Positions 45,301 through 57,850 of a stretch of DNA of 64,000 nt are shown piece after piece. This DNA is from Zygnema cylindricum (lineage: Eukaryota > Streptophyta > Zygnematophyceae > Zygnematales > Zygnemataceae). The stretch covers positions 62,001-126,000 of the forward strand of contig JBBHKE010002835.1 of assembly GCA_037447655.1 (NCBI GenBank), read 5' to 3'. Position numbers and translations under genes: made by a program. Positions within the stretch are counted from its first letter, which is position 1, and every line of letters starts with the position of its first letter. The notes under the pieces were generated by a model that saw only the letters and a list, made by a program, of their open reading frames with translations, was not told the DNA's origin and did not search any database.

Positions 45301-48300
45301 TTTCCGTGTTTTCATAGTCAGTTCTATGTTGTTTCTGCTGTTCGTTCGTTCGTACGATCCTTCTTCGTTCTATATTCGTTAGTTTTTGGTTTTAAGCGAT
45401 TGTCCTTCTGTTGTTGTCTATGCATGCCCTAATTATCCGTATAGTTTTGACAGTCCCTTGGTTTTCTATGCAGCCTTCCGAATGCGAATCGATTGTGGAG
45501 GAGGACAGAGCTACAAAGATGTTTTTGATAACCTATGGGTGAAGGACCAGCATTACACGAGTGGGCGCGCGGCTAATGCATTGAAGCCAGGGAATGCTTT
45601 CACGTTGTCCACCACTCTACGTTATTTCAATGGTCTCTTGACGAGCAAGCAGAACTGCTATTCTGTCCCCGTCCCTTCCTCTGGATTGTATCTCATTCGT
45701 GGCTTCTTTGACTACGGATCTTGGGATAACGCCGCGGGGTACTCCTCTGTTTCGGTATGATTTTTTTTGTCTTTGTTATATGTTGCAACGGTATGGTTGT
45801 TTGCATATGCATTTTCTGCGAAGGTTAGCAAGAAATACTAAAGTCCATTGTTTTTTTGGATGCAGTCACCGTCTTTCGGTTTTGGAGTCGAGGGAGTGGT
45901 ACTGTCGACTTTCACGCCAGAAGCTCCTGGACTTTTCCGAAGTGTGCTGTCTTATGTTACTGATGGAGTTGCTGACCTGTGTGTTTATGGAGACGGTCAG
46001 GTTACCACTTTCATCAACTCAGTCGAGGTTTTACAGGTCTGTTTTCTGACCCGGCTCTCCATACGCTTATCATTTAACAATGGAAATGCTTCTTGATTTT
46101 CTGTAATTATTTATCCGGGTTGTTGCTTGTGTTTCTGATCTTTTGATGTTTACGGTACAGGTGGATGCTGCTTCATACAATGCCATTGAAGTTAATGTTT
46201 CTGCATCCAAACAAACTCTTTATTCGTACACACGCATTAATGCTGGTGGATCTGTCTTTGGAGATCTCCTTTCCGAGGACCCTGAGGGAGGCATGCGACA
46301 GTGGACAGATGACTCAGGCAACCTTATTGGAACGTGAGTGGCTATTTGAAAACAATTCGGCATTTCAACTTGTTCCCATCGTTGATTGCTATAGCTGGTT
46401 AACTCACTTTATGGCTTGAATATGGGGTTGCAGATGTTTGCCTGTGGCCGCTACCCCTGATGATGACAAAGTGTCACCCTGTGGAAGGGATATTGCTGTA
46501 ACTGTAACGGGTGTAGATGTTGCCCCCTATTTCTGGCCCGCTGCTCTATTCAAGAATCAGATTGAGGGTGACGGAATTACATACAACCTCACTGTCTTTC
46601 CAAATTCGCCCATTCTGCTGTACCTACACTTTGCAGAGACCAATTCCAGTAAGTTCTTGCTTCCTGGTTGTGATTCGGTTTTGTGACTATTTTTGTTGAA
46701 GGTATCTCTAGTTTCCTAATTAGTTTCTGTAATTTTACTTATGTTGTGACTGAGTAGCCCAATTTGTGAAGCAACGGGGGTTTCTGGAAGCTGACAAGTC
46801 TGTGTTGTGTTGTGCAGGTGTTAAAACGCGTGACAGACTCTTTACCGTCTCTGTTAACGGGGTTGCCACTACTCTGTACAATGCTGCTGATCACAAGGCA
46901 TACACAGAAGTAGATGTATTGTACATTGCTGGAGCAAACGCTGCCCTGGCTATGTATGCCAAAATCGTATCTGGATCCTCAGGAGCCTTTGAGATAGTTC
47001 TGACGAAGGTTGCAGCATCTACATACAGTCCAATGGTTTCCGGTTTGGAGGTTTATGGAGTGTATGAGAAAGTTAACATGACTGATAAGGATCAAGGTGA
47101 GATACTCTTCATTTGAAGCAATGATTTGGTGCTATAGTTCTTAATTGATGCTGTAGACAGAGCCAAATCGGTCATGGTAGATCAAACTAACAAAGGTTGT
47201 TGGCTTTGTTGTCTTGCAGCAACTACAATGAATACCTTGAAGAACGGTTTGCAAGTGCCGGAGGAATTGGGTTGGCAAGGAGATCCTTGTGTCCCGTTTC
47301 AGTGGACTGGAGTCACATGTGCTAACAGCTCGGGCAAAATTGTGATTGCACTTATGTATGTTAACATGTCTTTTTGGAACTGGTGATTTTTGTTTGCTTG
47401 CTTATGAAAGAATCAGCTCAAACTTTTGTGGAGGATTGACAAGCCCCCTTCGGTTGATTGCAGAGAACTGAGCAACACCGGGTTGACTGGAACCCTCTCT
47501 TCGGATGTCATGAATCTTTCTGATCTCAAAGCATTGTAAGTGATATTTTTATTTGTCAGTAATGAATCTTTCTGATCTCAAAGCATTGTAAGTGATATTT
47601 TTATTTGTCAGTATTAATTTGACGCTCTTTATTGAAGGCGATGCTGCTCTCCTCATGTCGCCTGTATGCTGAGTTGTCTTTTCTTTTTTCCAATGTTGTT
47701 TCCCAGGAACTTGAGCCAAAACAGTATTACAGGCCCTATTCCCAACACTCTTGCAGACATTGACGGACTTATCAAATTGTAAGCTGTTTTTACCCCCCTA
47801 TACAAGTCTCCTTTCTGCACTTTTCTCTGCGTATTAACTAAAGCTCTTCTAGTTCTTCCGAACTGATGTTTGAACTACTTGTGTTTACAGGGACCTGTCC
47901 AACAACAAGTTCACTAAGACCATTCCCGAAGGCATCGCTAGCATTGCAAGTTTAAGATACTTGTAAGTTACTAACCATTTCCAGTCGTGCGGTTAATGTA
48001 TTTCAATTATTTTGTGCTATGGTAATTGTCACTATCCCATTCTCATGTGTCCTTTGTTTTGCAGGAAACTTCAAAACAATAATCTCGAAGGTCAACTTCC
48101 ATCTGATTTGATCCCAGTACCATCATCTGTTGATGTGGAGTAAGTCAATTTCTATGACTCTAAATTGTATAAGCAGCTGATTTTTTTTTACTCTAATGTT
48201 TATGAAGATGTTTAAGAAAATTACAATTACTCACTTTATGTTTTCGTTGGATGCAGCTATTCTGGCAATCCATACTTGTGTGGTGGAAATGGTCTCCTGG

Positions 48301-48744
48301 ACTGTGCAAATGTTCCTCCCTTCGGTGTTCCCTTGCCTCCCATTGGTCCTCCCACAAGTGCAGGAGGAGGTGGCAAAGATATTGGAATGATTGCAGGAGC
48401 TATTGCCGGTGTGGCTGTAATCCTGGCTGTGGCTGGAGTGGTGGCTCTTCTTGTGATTAGACGAAGGAGAGCACAAAGACTACCAATGGCCTTGTCAGGG
48501 GAAGATAGGAACGGGGGTATGCCATCAAGTAGGTTCATCCTCTCTATATCTCTCCCTCTCTCTTAAACTGTTCAAAGAATTTGCTACAATTAAAGAATTG
48601 TGCTAGTATTAATCCTAATTTCTGTTCAAAATTACCATGCATGGATAGTGTCAGTAACTTTGATATGCCATTTCGTCTGTAGCTCACCTAGTTCTGTGAT
48701 GTCGTATTCGGCTCTGGTTTGCAGGACTCACGATGGAGCCTTGA
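42350..48744 (+). CDS. Malectin-like / LRR transmembrane protein without kinase (19 exons, 1,024 aa)
   Basis: Exons: 42350-42461, 42886-43001, 43412-43557, 43785-44031, 44220-44471, 44698-44805, 44957-45212, 45474-45754, 45866-46036, 46161-46333, 46434-46648, 46818-47096, 47220-47355, 47464-47535, 47707-47778, 47891-47962, 48065-48139, 48257-48528, 48725-48744. All introns are GT-AG, and the joined frame is open to TGA. A signal peptide (MAALLLVVTVSLAAIGAVEASA) follows the second ATG at 42386, which may be the true start. Four malectin folds open near residues 40 (YIDCGS), 225 (RINCGG), 415 (RIDCGG) and 590 (RINAGG), i.e. two tandem malectin-like modules. Then come WQGDPCVPFQWTGVTC, about four LRRs (831-927, three on 72-nt exons), NPYLCGGNG, a helix at ~970-995, RRRR and a 29-residue tail. 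Malectin-LRR ectodomains bind cell-wall glycans or peptides at the plasma membrane. With no kinase it would need a partner. The last exon and the exon 5 acceptor are the least certain. Confidence 0.88.
47510..47613 (+). repeat. 52-bp tandem duplication across a 5' splice site
   Basis: Units 47510-47561 and 47562-47613 are identical by eye. Each contains the last 26 bp of LRR exon 14 and the donor GTAAGTGATATTT. The second copy offers a decoy donor, and the unit's TTTGTCAG a decoy acceptor. Using the second donor would place a TAA right after the first exon copy. Confidence 0.85.
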
Positions 48745-49681
48745 GCGCGTGTGTGTGATTATGGACAGAGAACCATTACCAACGATCTCGATCAGGAGTT
48801 TTTGAACTAACGAAGATGGACTTCAAAAGTTGATTGCAAATTGTTCTACTGGGAGAGGGATATGCCTAATTTTTGAGGCTCTGCCGGACAATTCTGAATT
48901 GGTAGTTTGGGCAAGGTGTAGTATTTGTAGGATTTAAGAGTTTCTTTACTTTGTAGATTAAAGAAGGGACAATTGTAATTCTGTCCCGAATTGAGGGAAA
49001 GCAGTAGGTAGACGGTTAGTCTTTCAATTTAATGTGTTGGGAGATGGATGATTTTGTTTGTTTGTAAGGCTTTGTATCACCTGTCCAATAATAACTGCAT
49101 GTTGCCAGACAGCAGTAGTGGGAAGAGGTTAAAACATGGCTTCCTTTTGTGCGATAAAAATATTTGTTTCAGGAGTTTTGTAATTTTGGGTGAGGATATT
49201 TTATTTTCTTTTTTCTGAGGTTTTTTTAGGGTTTTTGATATTGGGAGCTTACAATTCTTTTTACTTCGTATTACAATTCGCAAAATTTGTTTTTTCTTTA
49301 CAACTTACTTTATAAATGGAGATTCTTTAAAGGGTGACCTTTCAGTTAATTTTTCTCCAGGTTACATGTATACCTCGTGATGGTGATGGGTTAAAATGGC
49401 ACTGGGAGGAATTTATACGCTACATTCATTTCCGCTCTTTTGTTGTTGTCACACTATATTTCTTGAAAGGGATGTGGGCTGGATATGACAGGTTTTCTGC
49501 ATTTTTGTTAGAGCATGTGTCTTTTGTGATGATGTGATGGCAGGATTTGGTGATGGCTCTATTGGACATGATGTAATGTGGTTTATGTGCAATGTGCTCG
49601 TTCAGGCTCGTCTCCTCTATGCATTGTATGGCCACTGCATTGTTTCTGTATGGCGCTGTTTTCTAAAGAAAGACATTGTAC

Positions 49682-49823
49682 ATTGATCAAAGAGGGTTTT
49701 ACAATCTGCATTGCTACAACAGGGTTTCACAGGTTCAACTCATTATAGCTAGATTGATCAAAGAGGGATTTACAATCTGCATTGCTACAACACGGTTTCA
49801 CAGGTTCAACTCATTTTAGCATG
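49682..49823. repeat. 71-bp tandem duplication
   Basis: Units 49682-49752 and 49753-49823 both begin ATTGATCAAAGAGGG and differ at only a few positions. Confidence 0.85.
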
Positions 49824-49986
49824 GTTTACTTTGCAGGTTTTGCTTACAATCTATATACTGCTGAAGAAAATTCTTCCTCTGGAAACTTTTTCTAACATAA
49901 GTACACACGAAATGGTCATGTAAGCCCTAAAAATTAGAAAAGGACATCAACAATTTCGAAAACAACATCAGATTACGAAATGAAAG

Positions 49987-50181
49987 TACACCGTGAATCG
50001 CCATTAATGTTAATGTTTTTTTAGCCGCTTAAAACATCTTTTCTCTGTGCACACTGGTTGGATTGCCGATGGTTTCAATTCGCCTTCCGATTGATGGTCA
50101 CCAATCATAAACGGGAAACATGTGTATCGAAAAGTTGTTTCAAGTGGCGAAAATATGTAAACACTAAAAGCGATAGGTATA
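49987..50181. mobile_element. MITE, TACACCG family (195 bp)
   Basis: The left end TACACCGTGAATCGCCATTA pairs with the inverse of AAAAGCGATAGGTATA on the right. The inner pair TAGCCGCTTAAAACATCTTTT / AAGTTGTTTCAAGTGGCG is also inverted. There is no open frame. Confidence 0.7.
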
Positions 50182-50410
50182 CCGAGTCAAAGTGGGCCAA
50201 GCAAGTGACAAAAAGAGCGACATAGATCCTCCTCGTAGATCATTGAGTTCTACCAAAATTTAGAATTCAATATACAAATTTTACTCGTTTTCTGCAAGTT
50301 CATATTTGTAGGTTTTATATCGGACGGCTTCAAAGTTGGTATATCGCGATATCGCTTTTTATCAATACCCCGACTTTGAAAATTCAAGAATTTCGCTGAT
50401 CCAATTACAG

Positions 50411-50630
50411 TACACCGTGAATCGCTATTAGTGTTAATGTTTTTCTCGTCTCTTGTAACATTTTTTCTCCGTACACTCATGTCCGATTGTGGATCTGACT
50501 GTTGCGATCGAAAGATAAGATTCTCAGCTTCCGATTGGCGTCTCAACTTGAAAATCGGACAGGTGTGTACGCAGAAGAGATGTTTTGAGTGGCGAAAAAA
50601 TTATTATCACTATTAGGGATACACAGAGTA
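50411..50630. mobile_element. MITE, TACACCG family (220 bp)
   Basis: TACACCGTGAATCGCTATTAG on the left is inverted in CTATTAGGGATACACAGAGTA on the right. The inverted homology continues ~70 bp inward, through AACATTTTTTCTCCGTACAC and its inverse. TA is at both ends. Confidence 0.75.
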
Positions 50631-51362
50631 GCTGTATGGTAATCCATACAAATATTTACAAAGAACGGAAGTGTATTTCGTCTAATGGGTTACAGCATCT
50701 TTTTAAAATTAAGAATCTTACGCAATAAGAAGGGGGCCTAAGCCCATGGTACAATATCATTATATGAACTGAAATTTTCATAATGCAGTCTGTCAAGTCA
50801 TCAGTTTACATGCAACCTCATCTTTGATCTATATAAAGTACAATATATAATTCTGATCCTTCCGCCAAAAAGGGTTGTAGCCACAATAATTGGACTTTAT
50901 ATTGTTACAATTTCGGAGCAAGGCGTCATAGGTAACAAACTGAAGGTAGGAAACCCTCTCTCATAAAACATACACTCATTACTCAAATCACAACAGAATC
51001 TCTCCAAAAGCATGTCATCCACGTAATGAAAAAGTCAACTTATAGAAGAACCCAAGAACACCAACAGATACAAGAGTCAACCCCGAAAACCTTATACAAG
51101 ATACTTGAACCCCGAAAACCTTTCACAGCAAATTAATTTGTATCCAAAAACAACTCCATGAAACACGAACGGAACAGAAAATACGGACCACGGGATTTAC
51201 AAAAATTTTAAAACAGTTAGCGGCAGAAAAAAGAAACCAATATCGAGAGAAGAAGCATATTACTCCAAACCATTTACAGCTTAAAAAATACATAAGAAAA
51301 TAAAGGAACAGCTCATCAAAATTATCATATATGCACATCATCATTTGCCATCAACCTAATGC

Positions 51363-54300
51363 CTATGCCTTTCCATCTCCCTCTTGCTGTCTCCCCTCTC
51401 CCTCCTGCGGTCTTCTCCTTCCCACTTCTATTATACGGTGCGGCATCATTTTCTTATTCCTTCTCTGCCAATGAACTGGAGTCTGTGCCTTAGCAAATTT
51501 CCTCTCTTGTTTCACGTCCATCTCCTTCACTATGACTGTCAAAATGCTCCGAGGTCTCTGCCTGACTCCCGAACGGCCTTTAGCGTGAGGAAAAATCCGA
51601 GACAAAAATTTGTCCTTTCCAACGAAGGCTTCGGCTGCAAATCATATGGAGTCATCCATTACTAATTGTTAGTAATCAGTCTGGCATGAAACTGGTAATA
51701 TGTTCACCATGAAACGCTATAGCATTAAGATATAGTTGTATGAGGACTGATTGGAAGTTAGAAAATTACATTTATGGTCCAAATGAAGTGGACAATTGTG
51801 AACCGCAAAAAGGATTAGAGTTAAGAGAAAGCCAGTATTAATTAAGTATTAATAACTCTACTTTGTGTTCAGAGGGCCAAAAAAAAAAGAACGGAATTAG
51901 TGTTATTAACGATAAGAACGACTCACAATATTCTCCACTTCACCGCTCAACAGAATCACTCCTCGAGCAACTTGCAAACAGTTTAGGAAGAAAAGACAAA
52001 AGGGAGGGCAGGAGGGAGAAAGATTCTGTTACTTTCATAACAGAACAATACGTTGACGACAGAAAGAGAATGACGACAAAAATAAAATTAGAGTATCTTA
52101 CCGACAATCAACTTCGATCCGTTTAATCCGTGATTATGTACTCCATTGGCAGCCGCCATTTGAACCAGCTAGAGCGCCCAATTCCCCAAAAAAAAATTCC
52201 TAAAAAACTCTCAAAGACCGTCGATAAAACATCGGGAAACAAAACCCCAAAGCCACATTTGATACATTTTATATCCAATTCTTATGCATCCAGCTCAGCT
52301 TGAAGACGTAATCAATGGTAGATAACAGGTTAAGGCGAAAGTGTATACGAATAAAATGTGAGGATCGCACAAAAAGCGACCCTGAAAAAGAGGGATCAAA
52401 CTACCACTCAACAAATCTGATAAAACTTGTACCTCAACAAACATGAGATGTTGTAATAGATCACAGAAAAAAATCTCTCAGTACATATTGTTAACACAAA
52501 AAAAAAATGGACTTCGAGATAGTGAAAAATGAATATTATACAACATCAGTTAATGCAGTTGTAAATGCTTCAGTCCACCACAATGTCTCCAACATTTTGA
52601 CGATAAAAAGCATCAAGTTTAAACAGTGTAAAAACAAAATGGTTTTATCAGTAAACAAGCGGACACACCAAGATAAATATAGAGGTGACCGGCAGTAAAC
52701 AGAAGACCATTTTGTCAATAACATTCTTGTAGCAACGCACAACTAGTCACTCAAGGCAGATTTCAAACGTTGCAATGAAAGGCCTTCCCTTTAATCTTCC
52801 TTCTCCCTCTCCCTCTCCCTCTCCCTCTCCCTCACTCCCACCCCTCTCTCTCACCCTCTTCCCCCTCCCTCTCCCTCTCCTCTCCCTCTCCTCCACCTTC
52901 CTGACCCCCCTCCCTCTCCCGCCCCTTCCCTTGCCCACCTTGGCCACAGTCTTTGCTGCTCTCTTGGTGGACACGGCCATCTGTGTGAGCGCATCCTCAA
53001 CTCTCATCCCTCTCACCATCGCGGCCACCAGGTTCACCTTCTTGGGACTCTGCCATCCAATATAGTATACTAGGGTTTTTTCCAGCTTTCCAAAAGTTTC
53101 TGAAGGTTTTCTAGGGTTTTTAAGGGTGGTTTAGGGTGTTTTAGGTTTCCAGAATAAAAAACGATATACAACCTGTATAGAATCCTGTGAAACATATTTA
53201 GTGTGGACCATGCAACCACACAGGTTCAAGCCGACATCCAACAATCGGTTCACCATAGGGAAAAGTAAAGAAAAACACTTATCACATCAATTAGCGTGGA
53301 GCATTGGACCACATAGAGAGTGAATGAAGCCCTTTTGAGTTCAAGTCTTTGGGAACTCGTTACATAAAAAAATATGTTTAGGATGTATTTCTTTACACCA
53401 ACAGACTACATAGACTAAAACGCGAATAGTGATGTTAAAATTATTTTAGTATTGGAGTTTATTTGAAAAATTTAAGGCAAATGAGAAAATATTATGTGCA
53501 CCACCAATGATGTGGACCACACACTGAATTCAATCAAGCGTTTAAGCAAAAATATTTATGAAATACAGTAAGAGAATCTACTTTACCCTAATCTACTTTT
53601 AAGAGAATTTACTTAGATCATAAACTTTAATAATGTCCACATCAAGGAGTTACATCCCTCAAGGGAGGAAAATTGCCATTACAAAACGTACACCTTATTC
53701 AGTCTAGACGAGCCAATGTATAAAAGGCCATATGTGTGATGAATCGTCTATTTACATCCATTTTATTATACTTGAGTTTTTAGACGCTTCAAATCATCGG
53801 CAGCTGAGGTCAGCAAATGGTTCTCTATGGTGACAACAGTGGAAAAGAAACAAACCGACAAAACTGCGAACGAATCCACATTAAAAAAGGTGGCCGTGAA
53901 ACAATAGGACTGGATGAACAATCTATATTTATCTCGTAATCCTTGACTGTCTCTAAATAGGAAGTAGAACCTCAGAATGGTCAAAGTTGAGATGAGATAT
54001 ATGGGGCTATGCTGGAATGTAAGGACGCAGGCAGTGTAAACTCAAAGGCCATAAGTTATGGGAGCATCTGTAGAAACTTACGTTCATTTATTTAATATTT
54101 AAAAAGTTTATAAAACTCGTGCAATGTGTTAGTCAGACAAATGTTCCATTTGATGAAACCAAAACATTTGCAAATCAACACACTAATCAGATTCTCATCC
54201 TTAAACCGAGCTTACGTCAAATTATCTCTTCCCATGACTACTTCTGCTCTAAATATCAGCTGCTGAAATAAAACAGAACATGGTCAAAGATGCAACATAC

Positions 54301-56768
54301 ATATAATTATCCACAATAACGCAACCCATCCCCTAACACACGCTGATTGTCCCGAATTCACACTAATTATGACGAGTGATGATGTTTCACCTGCTTTATG
54401 CGTGTTAGTATGGCTCTTCCAATTCCTGGACCCACTTTCAGGGAAGGGGGAACGGAGCTGCCAGCTGTAGCCAAACTAGTGGCCGCTGTCTCAGCACTTG
54501 ATAACAACGCCCCATTCCATGGAGTTGGACCAGGACCTCCTGTGATCTGTCTTGAGACGAAAGGCAACAGAGGCAAGAAGCGAGAGACGAGAGGAGAGAG
54601 GTGAGGAGGGGGAGTGACGTATAACTGAAAATAAACTGTAATAGCAAACTGATTATTTAGAGTTGATCACAAATGTCAACAGTACCGACGAGGAATGATC
54701 CACTTTTTATCAAGTTGATAACATAAAACAGTGAAAGCTGGAGAACGAGACAATAATCAGTGTGGTAATCATCCGATTTCATTACTTAGGATCACAATGC
54801 ACACAAGATATCTTACTACCTAAGCTTCTGCAAGGGAAACCAAGGGTACAATGTCTACCAGCATTACTGTTGACCACACTAACTCTGACCTTAACTACAT
54901 AACAAGTTTTTAGGACAATGCACAAGAATCTGACAGAAAAACTCAAACAATTAATGCAAGCAATAAACCTACTCTGGGACCTAGCACCTGAGACTGTGGA
55001 GATTAGCAGTGACAGAATCGACATAAAACATCCCCACTAATAAACGTGAAAGAATATTGAACAGTGGCAATCCTCTCTGGTAATGGAAACAGTTTGCTTA
55101 CCTGCTTCTCCCAGTTGACGTTGGAGGGAAGAAATCCATGTTGTGGACGATGAGGACCCCAGCTAGATCTTATTGGCTCAGAAATCTCTATTCCTAAAAG
55201 GCGATGTTGCACTCCAGTTTGCCATATTCTCGTCTCTGCAAACCAGCTTACAAACGAACCTCAAGTCAAAGAAGACACAATGTTATTCACAAAAATAGCC
55301 TGGATGGCATAAGCCAGCTTAGGTCGATTTTTTACAAAAGCATATGATCTGATGTAGTCAATAACAACACCATGAATCGCTATTAGCGTCAAGTAATAAC
55401 TGACATTGGGTTTATAGTAGTGGTATTAATTCTAATTAAGGTCCGAGCGACATGGAGGATTTTCAACCGCTTACTAAATTGCGCTAGGAAAACTACAACT
55501 TACGCATTATTTACACTATTTTATGTCCAGGAGCCAAAAAAGAAAGGCAACAAATTAGTTTTATTAACGCTAATAGCGATTCCCGGTGACCTTCTCTCTA
55601 TAGAGTAGCTGTTTCTGCCTATGTCTATTTATTTTGGACAACGGAACATTGTATCCCATACTGATTTGTTATCCACACTAACAACAGCTAGTGTTATTGA
55701 TTTTGCCCCTTGTTTCATGGGCCAAAAACACACAGGATCAAATCAGTGCCAGCAACTCTCTCTAGTTGTGATGAATGCGGCAGTTATACTTAAAGAATCA
55801 CAATTTGAATGATTGAAGTATGAGAGGGAGGGAGGGGGGGAGGGACGGAGGAAAAGGAGGGGGGAGGGAGGGAGGGATGTAATATGTAGAATCGCTGTAG
55901 AATCCTATTAACTGGAGACCATTCACACAACAGATGTACGGTATTGGTAAAGAAGCGAAAAAGGAATATCTGAGAGAAGTCAAATATGTGTGGAAACAAT
56001 TATTTTATAATAACATGCAAGGGCAACAATTAAAACAAATACTGTCGAAAAAACTATTATGTTTTAAACCTGCCTTTCATTGGCTAACATATTCCACCAG
56101 TAACTGAAGTCGCATTGACATACCATTATCTACGGTAAAAAAGGAGCCACCAGAAAATGACAAGAATTGCAAATTGATAACACACAAAGTGTTTAAAATA
56201 TATCGAAAGAGAGTAAACGTGAAAGACAACGAGAGAAAGCAATGAAAAGAAAAATAGATTGCAATAAATGCAAAGGATAAACATGAAATCACAAAGTTTT
56301 TCGAGTCTAGAGAATACTTTTTCGAAGGGTTTTCCCAGGGTTTATGATTTGTTGAGGTATCTAACGTTTCTTCCACTCTGAAGTACTTTACAAGCTACAT
56401 TTGGCCGTTTGGTAATTCTAAACTTTGGAAATTGACTAAACATAAATGTCAATAACTTCCATTATACAAACCTTGCGGCTTTCCTCCTAAACATATATTC
56501 AAAAATAAATCCTTCCACAACTCTCTGTATCTATACCCGTAAACAAAAGCCTCAACTATTTCAATTAAATATGTCAGTTGAGAAATAACAATTTAGTTTT
56601 CAAATTCTTACCGTTGAGAAGAGACAGGGAACCCCCATAATTTGGCCGTACAGTAGTTGCAAGGGAAGACATTCCTTCCTGAATATTTTTCTTTAATGGC
56701 TGCTGAATACCATGGGTGGCTTTAGAAAAATGGTTGAGTGCAAAAGTAACAACACGTTGCCACTTCAT
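51363..56768 (-). CDS. Organellar (probably mitochondrial) ribosomal protein uL22, 6 exons, 298 aa
   Basis: Minus-strand exons in coding order: 56768-56612, 55235-55102, 54546-54391, 53049-52939, 52168-52102, 51634-51363. All introns are GT-AG and the phases fit exactly (897 nt including TAG). The N-terminus (MKWQRVVTFALNHFSKATHG) is basic and lacks acidic residues, as expected of a mitochondrial presequence. The L22 fold covers about residues 142-255: RIKQSPKKVNLVAAMVRG, RVEDALTQM, TKRAAKTVAK, GVHNHGL, VAEAFVGKDKFL, HAKGRSGVRQRPRSILTVIV. uL22 lines the peptide exit tunnel of the large subunit. The C-terminal extension ends MMPHRIIEVGRRRPQEGEG and then a Gly/Gln/Glu tail. Introns 1 and 5 carry MITEs, and introns 1 and 4 long purine/pyrimidine tracts. 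I favour mitochondrial over plastid targeting because the sequence resembles plant mitochondrial L22 as I recall it, but I cannot prove it. Confidence 0.9.
51703..51925. mobile_element. Degenerate TACACCG-family MITE in intron 5 of uL22
   Basis: CACCATGAAACGCTATAGC at the left and GGAATTAGTGTTATTAACG at the right match the two ends of the copy at 55367-55590, but are diverged. The boundaries are approximate. Confidence 0.45.
52797..52925. repeat. (CCCTCT)n-type pyrimidine tract in uL22 intron 4
   Basis: Almost pure C/T on the plus strand, in CCCTCT steps with interruptions. Its right edge lies 13 bp from the intron 4 donor of uL22. The complementary purine strand is the sense intron. Confidence 0.85.
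55367..55590. mobile_element. MITE, TACACCG family, in uL22 intron 1
   Basis: ACACCATGAATCGCTATTAGCG is mirrored by the inverse of TAACGCTAATAGCGATTCCC at the right. It is about 224 bp with no open frame. It lies within the first intron of the uL22 gene. Confidence 0.7.
55826..55877. repeat. (GGGA)n-type purine tract in uL22 intron 1
   Basis: Nearly uninterrupted G/A on the plus strand (GGGAGGGAGG steps), 52 bp. Confidence 0.8.
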
Positions 56769-57309
56769 GATGGGAGTTGAACATGTAAAGGAATACGGAT
56801 CAAAGAAGAAATGTGGATCAACAAGCCAACCAATCAGGTCATGTCAAAGCACCAACATGAAGGTTTTCATGAGCCGAAGAAGAAGAAAATCATCATCATG
56901 AGTCGCCATACAGAACAGTAAACAGTGGCAATTTCACCAACTCCAAATCTCCAGACTTGAAGTTTCCAAACTCCTTGCTCTATAGTCTACACTACAGTAA
57001 CCCTGAAGTACATCAACTCATATAAAGGGAATTGCTAATCGCAGAGACGTTTTTTGCTGCGCGCAGGTAGTTGTCAGAAATTGTACATTTGAAGTACAGT
57101 TTCGTGCAGGCTACGTACCTTTAATCTCAGATTTGACGGTCAACCCGTCGAACAAATTTGACTGGCGAAATATTGTAACGGCGGTTAGTAAAGTGTCGCG
57201 CTTGCGAACGTCGACCGTCATAAAAAATATAACAATTCACACGGCCGGCGCAGGTTAACTGTAGCAAAACTGCGGCACCCACATATAAATAAAAATGGCT
57301 GCGCGCAGG

Positions 57310-57850
57310 TACACCGCGCATCGTTATTAGTGTCAAATTTTAAATAGTGTGGAAGTAAATATACCGTCATTGACGCTAATTAATAAATTTTTTTTTAAAA
57401 GAAAAGGTGTATTCTAATTTCGGCGTTTATGCTAATTTGGGAACAGCAAAAATGGAATATTCGTTGTACGATTATATACATTAATATATGTATCCGTACA
57501 AAATTTTAAAAATCGTACGCCGTCGTGAAATTTAAATATCCGTACATGTAAGACTATTTTACGTGTCAGAACAATCCCGTTTTTTTAGCGCACGATCCTA
57601 TGCGTGCGCGTCTGATATAACTCATTTTTTGTAAAATTTTAACTTGAAAAGGTACATTTATGTACGGTCCGACATCGACCGTACACCACACTATTAAGAT
57701 ATTATTGTAATTCGTCCTTTACGCTATTTTGTGCGGTACCTTAATTAACGTCAAGGAAAAATTAAAATCATGTATCTTATTTGAGGAAAAAAATCAAAAT
57801 TTTAAGAACCCAAATTAGTGTCGTTGACACTAATAACGATGCGCGGTGTA
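57310..57850. mobile_element. Longer TACACCG-family element (541 bp)
   Basis: The ends are perfect inverted repeats of about 27 bp (TACACCGCGCATCGTTATTA and its inverse). TA at each end would be the target duplication. It is over twice the length of the other copies and has no transposase-like frame. Confidence 0.75.

Larger units (their letters stand above)
48745..51362. other. Intergenic spacer between convergent genes
   Basis: It contains the 3' UTR of the malectin-LRR gene (from 48745), a 71-bp tandem duplication, two MITEs and the 3' UTR of the uL22 gene. I found no further coding frame. Confidence 0.5.

Noticed and set aside
52747-53037. Continuous 96-codon frame with a Gly/Arg-Glu-rich tail (RGRGRGK...) as an RGG-like protein
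   Set aside because: Only the first part is the uL22 exon. The Arg/Gly/Glu tail is translation of the intronic CCCTCT tract beyond a good GT donor, and the exon fits the neighbouring exons in phase.
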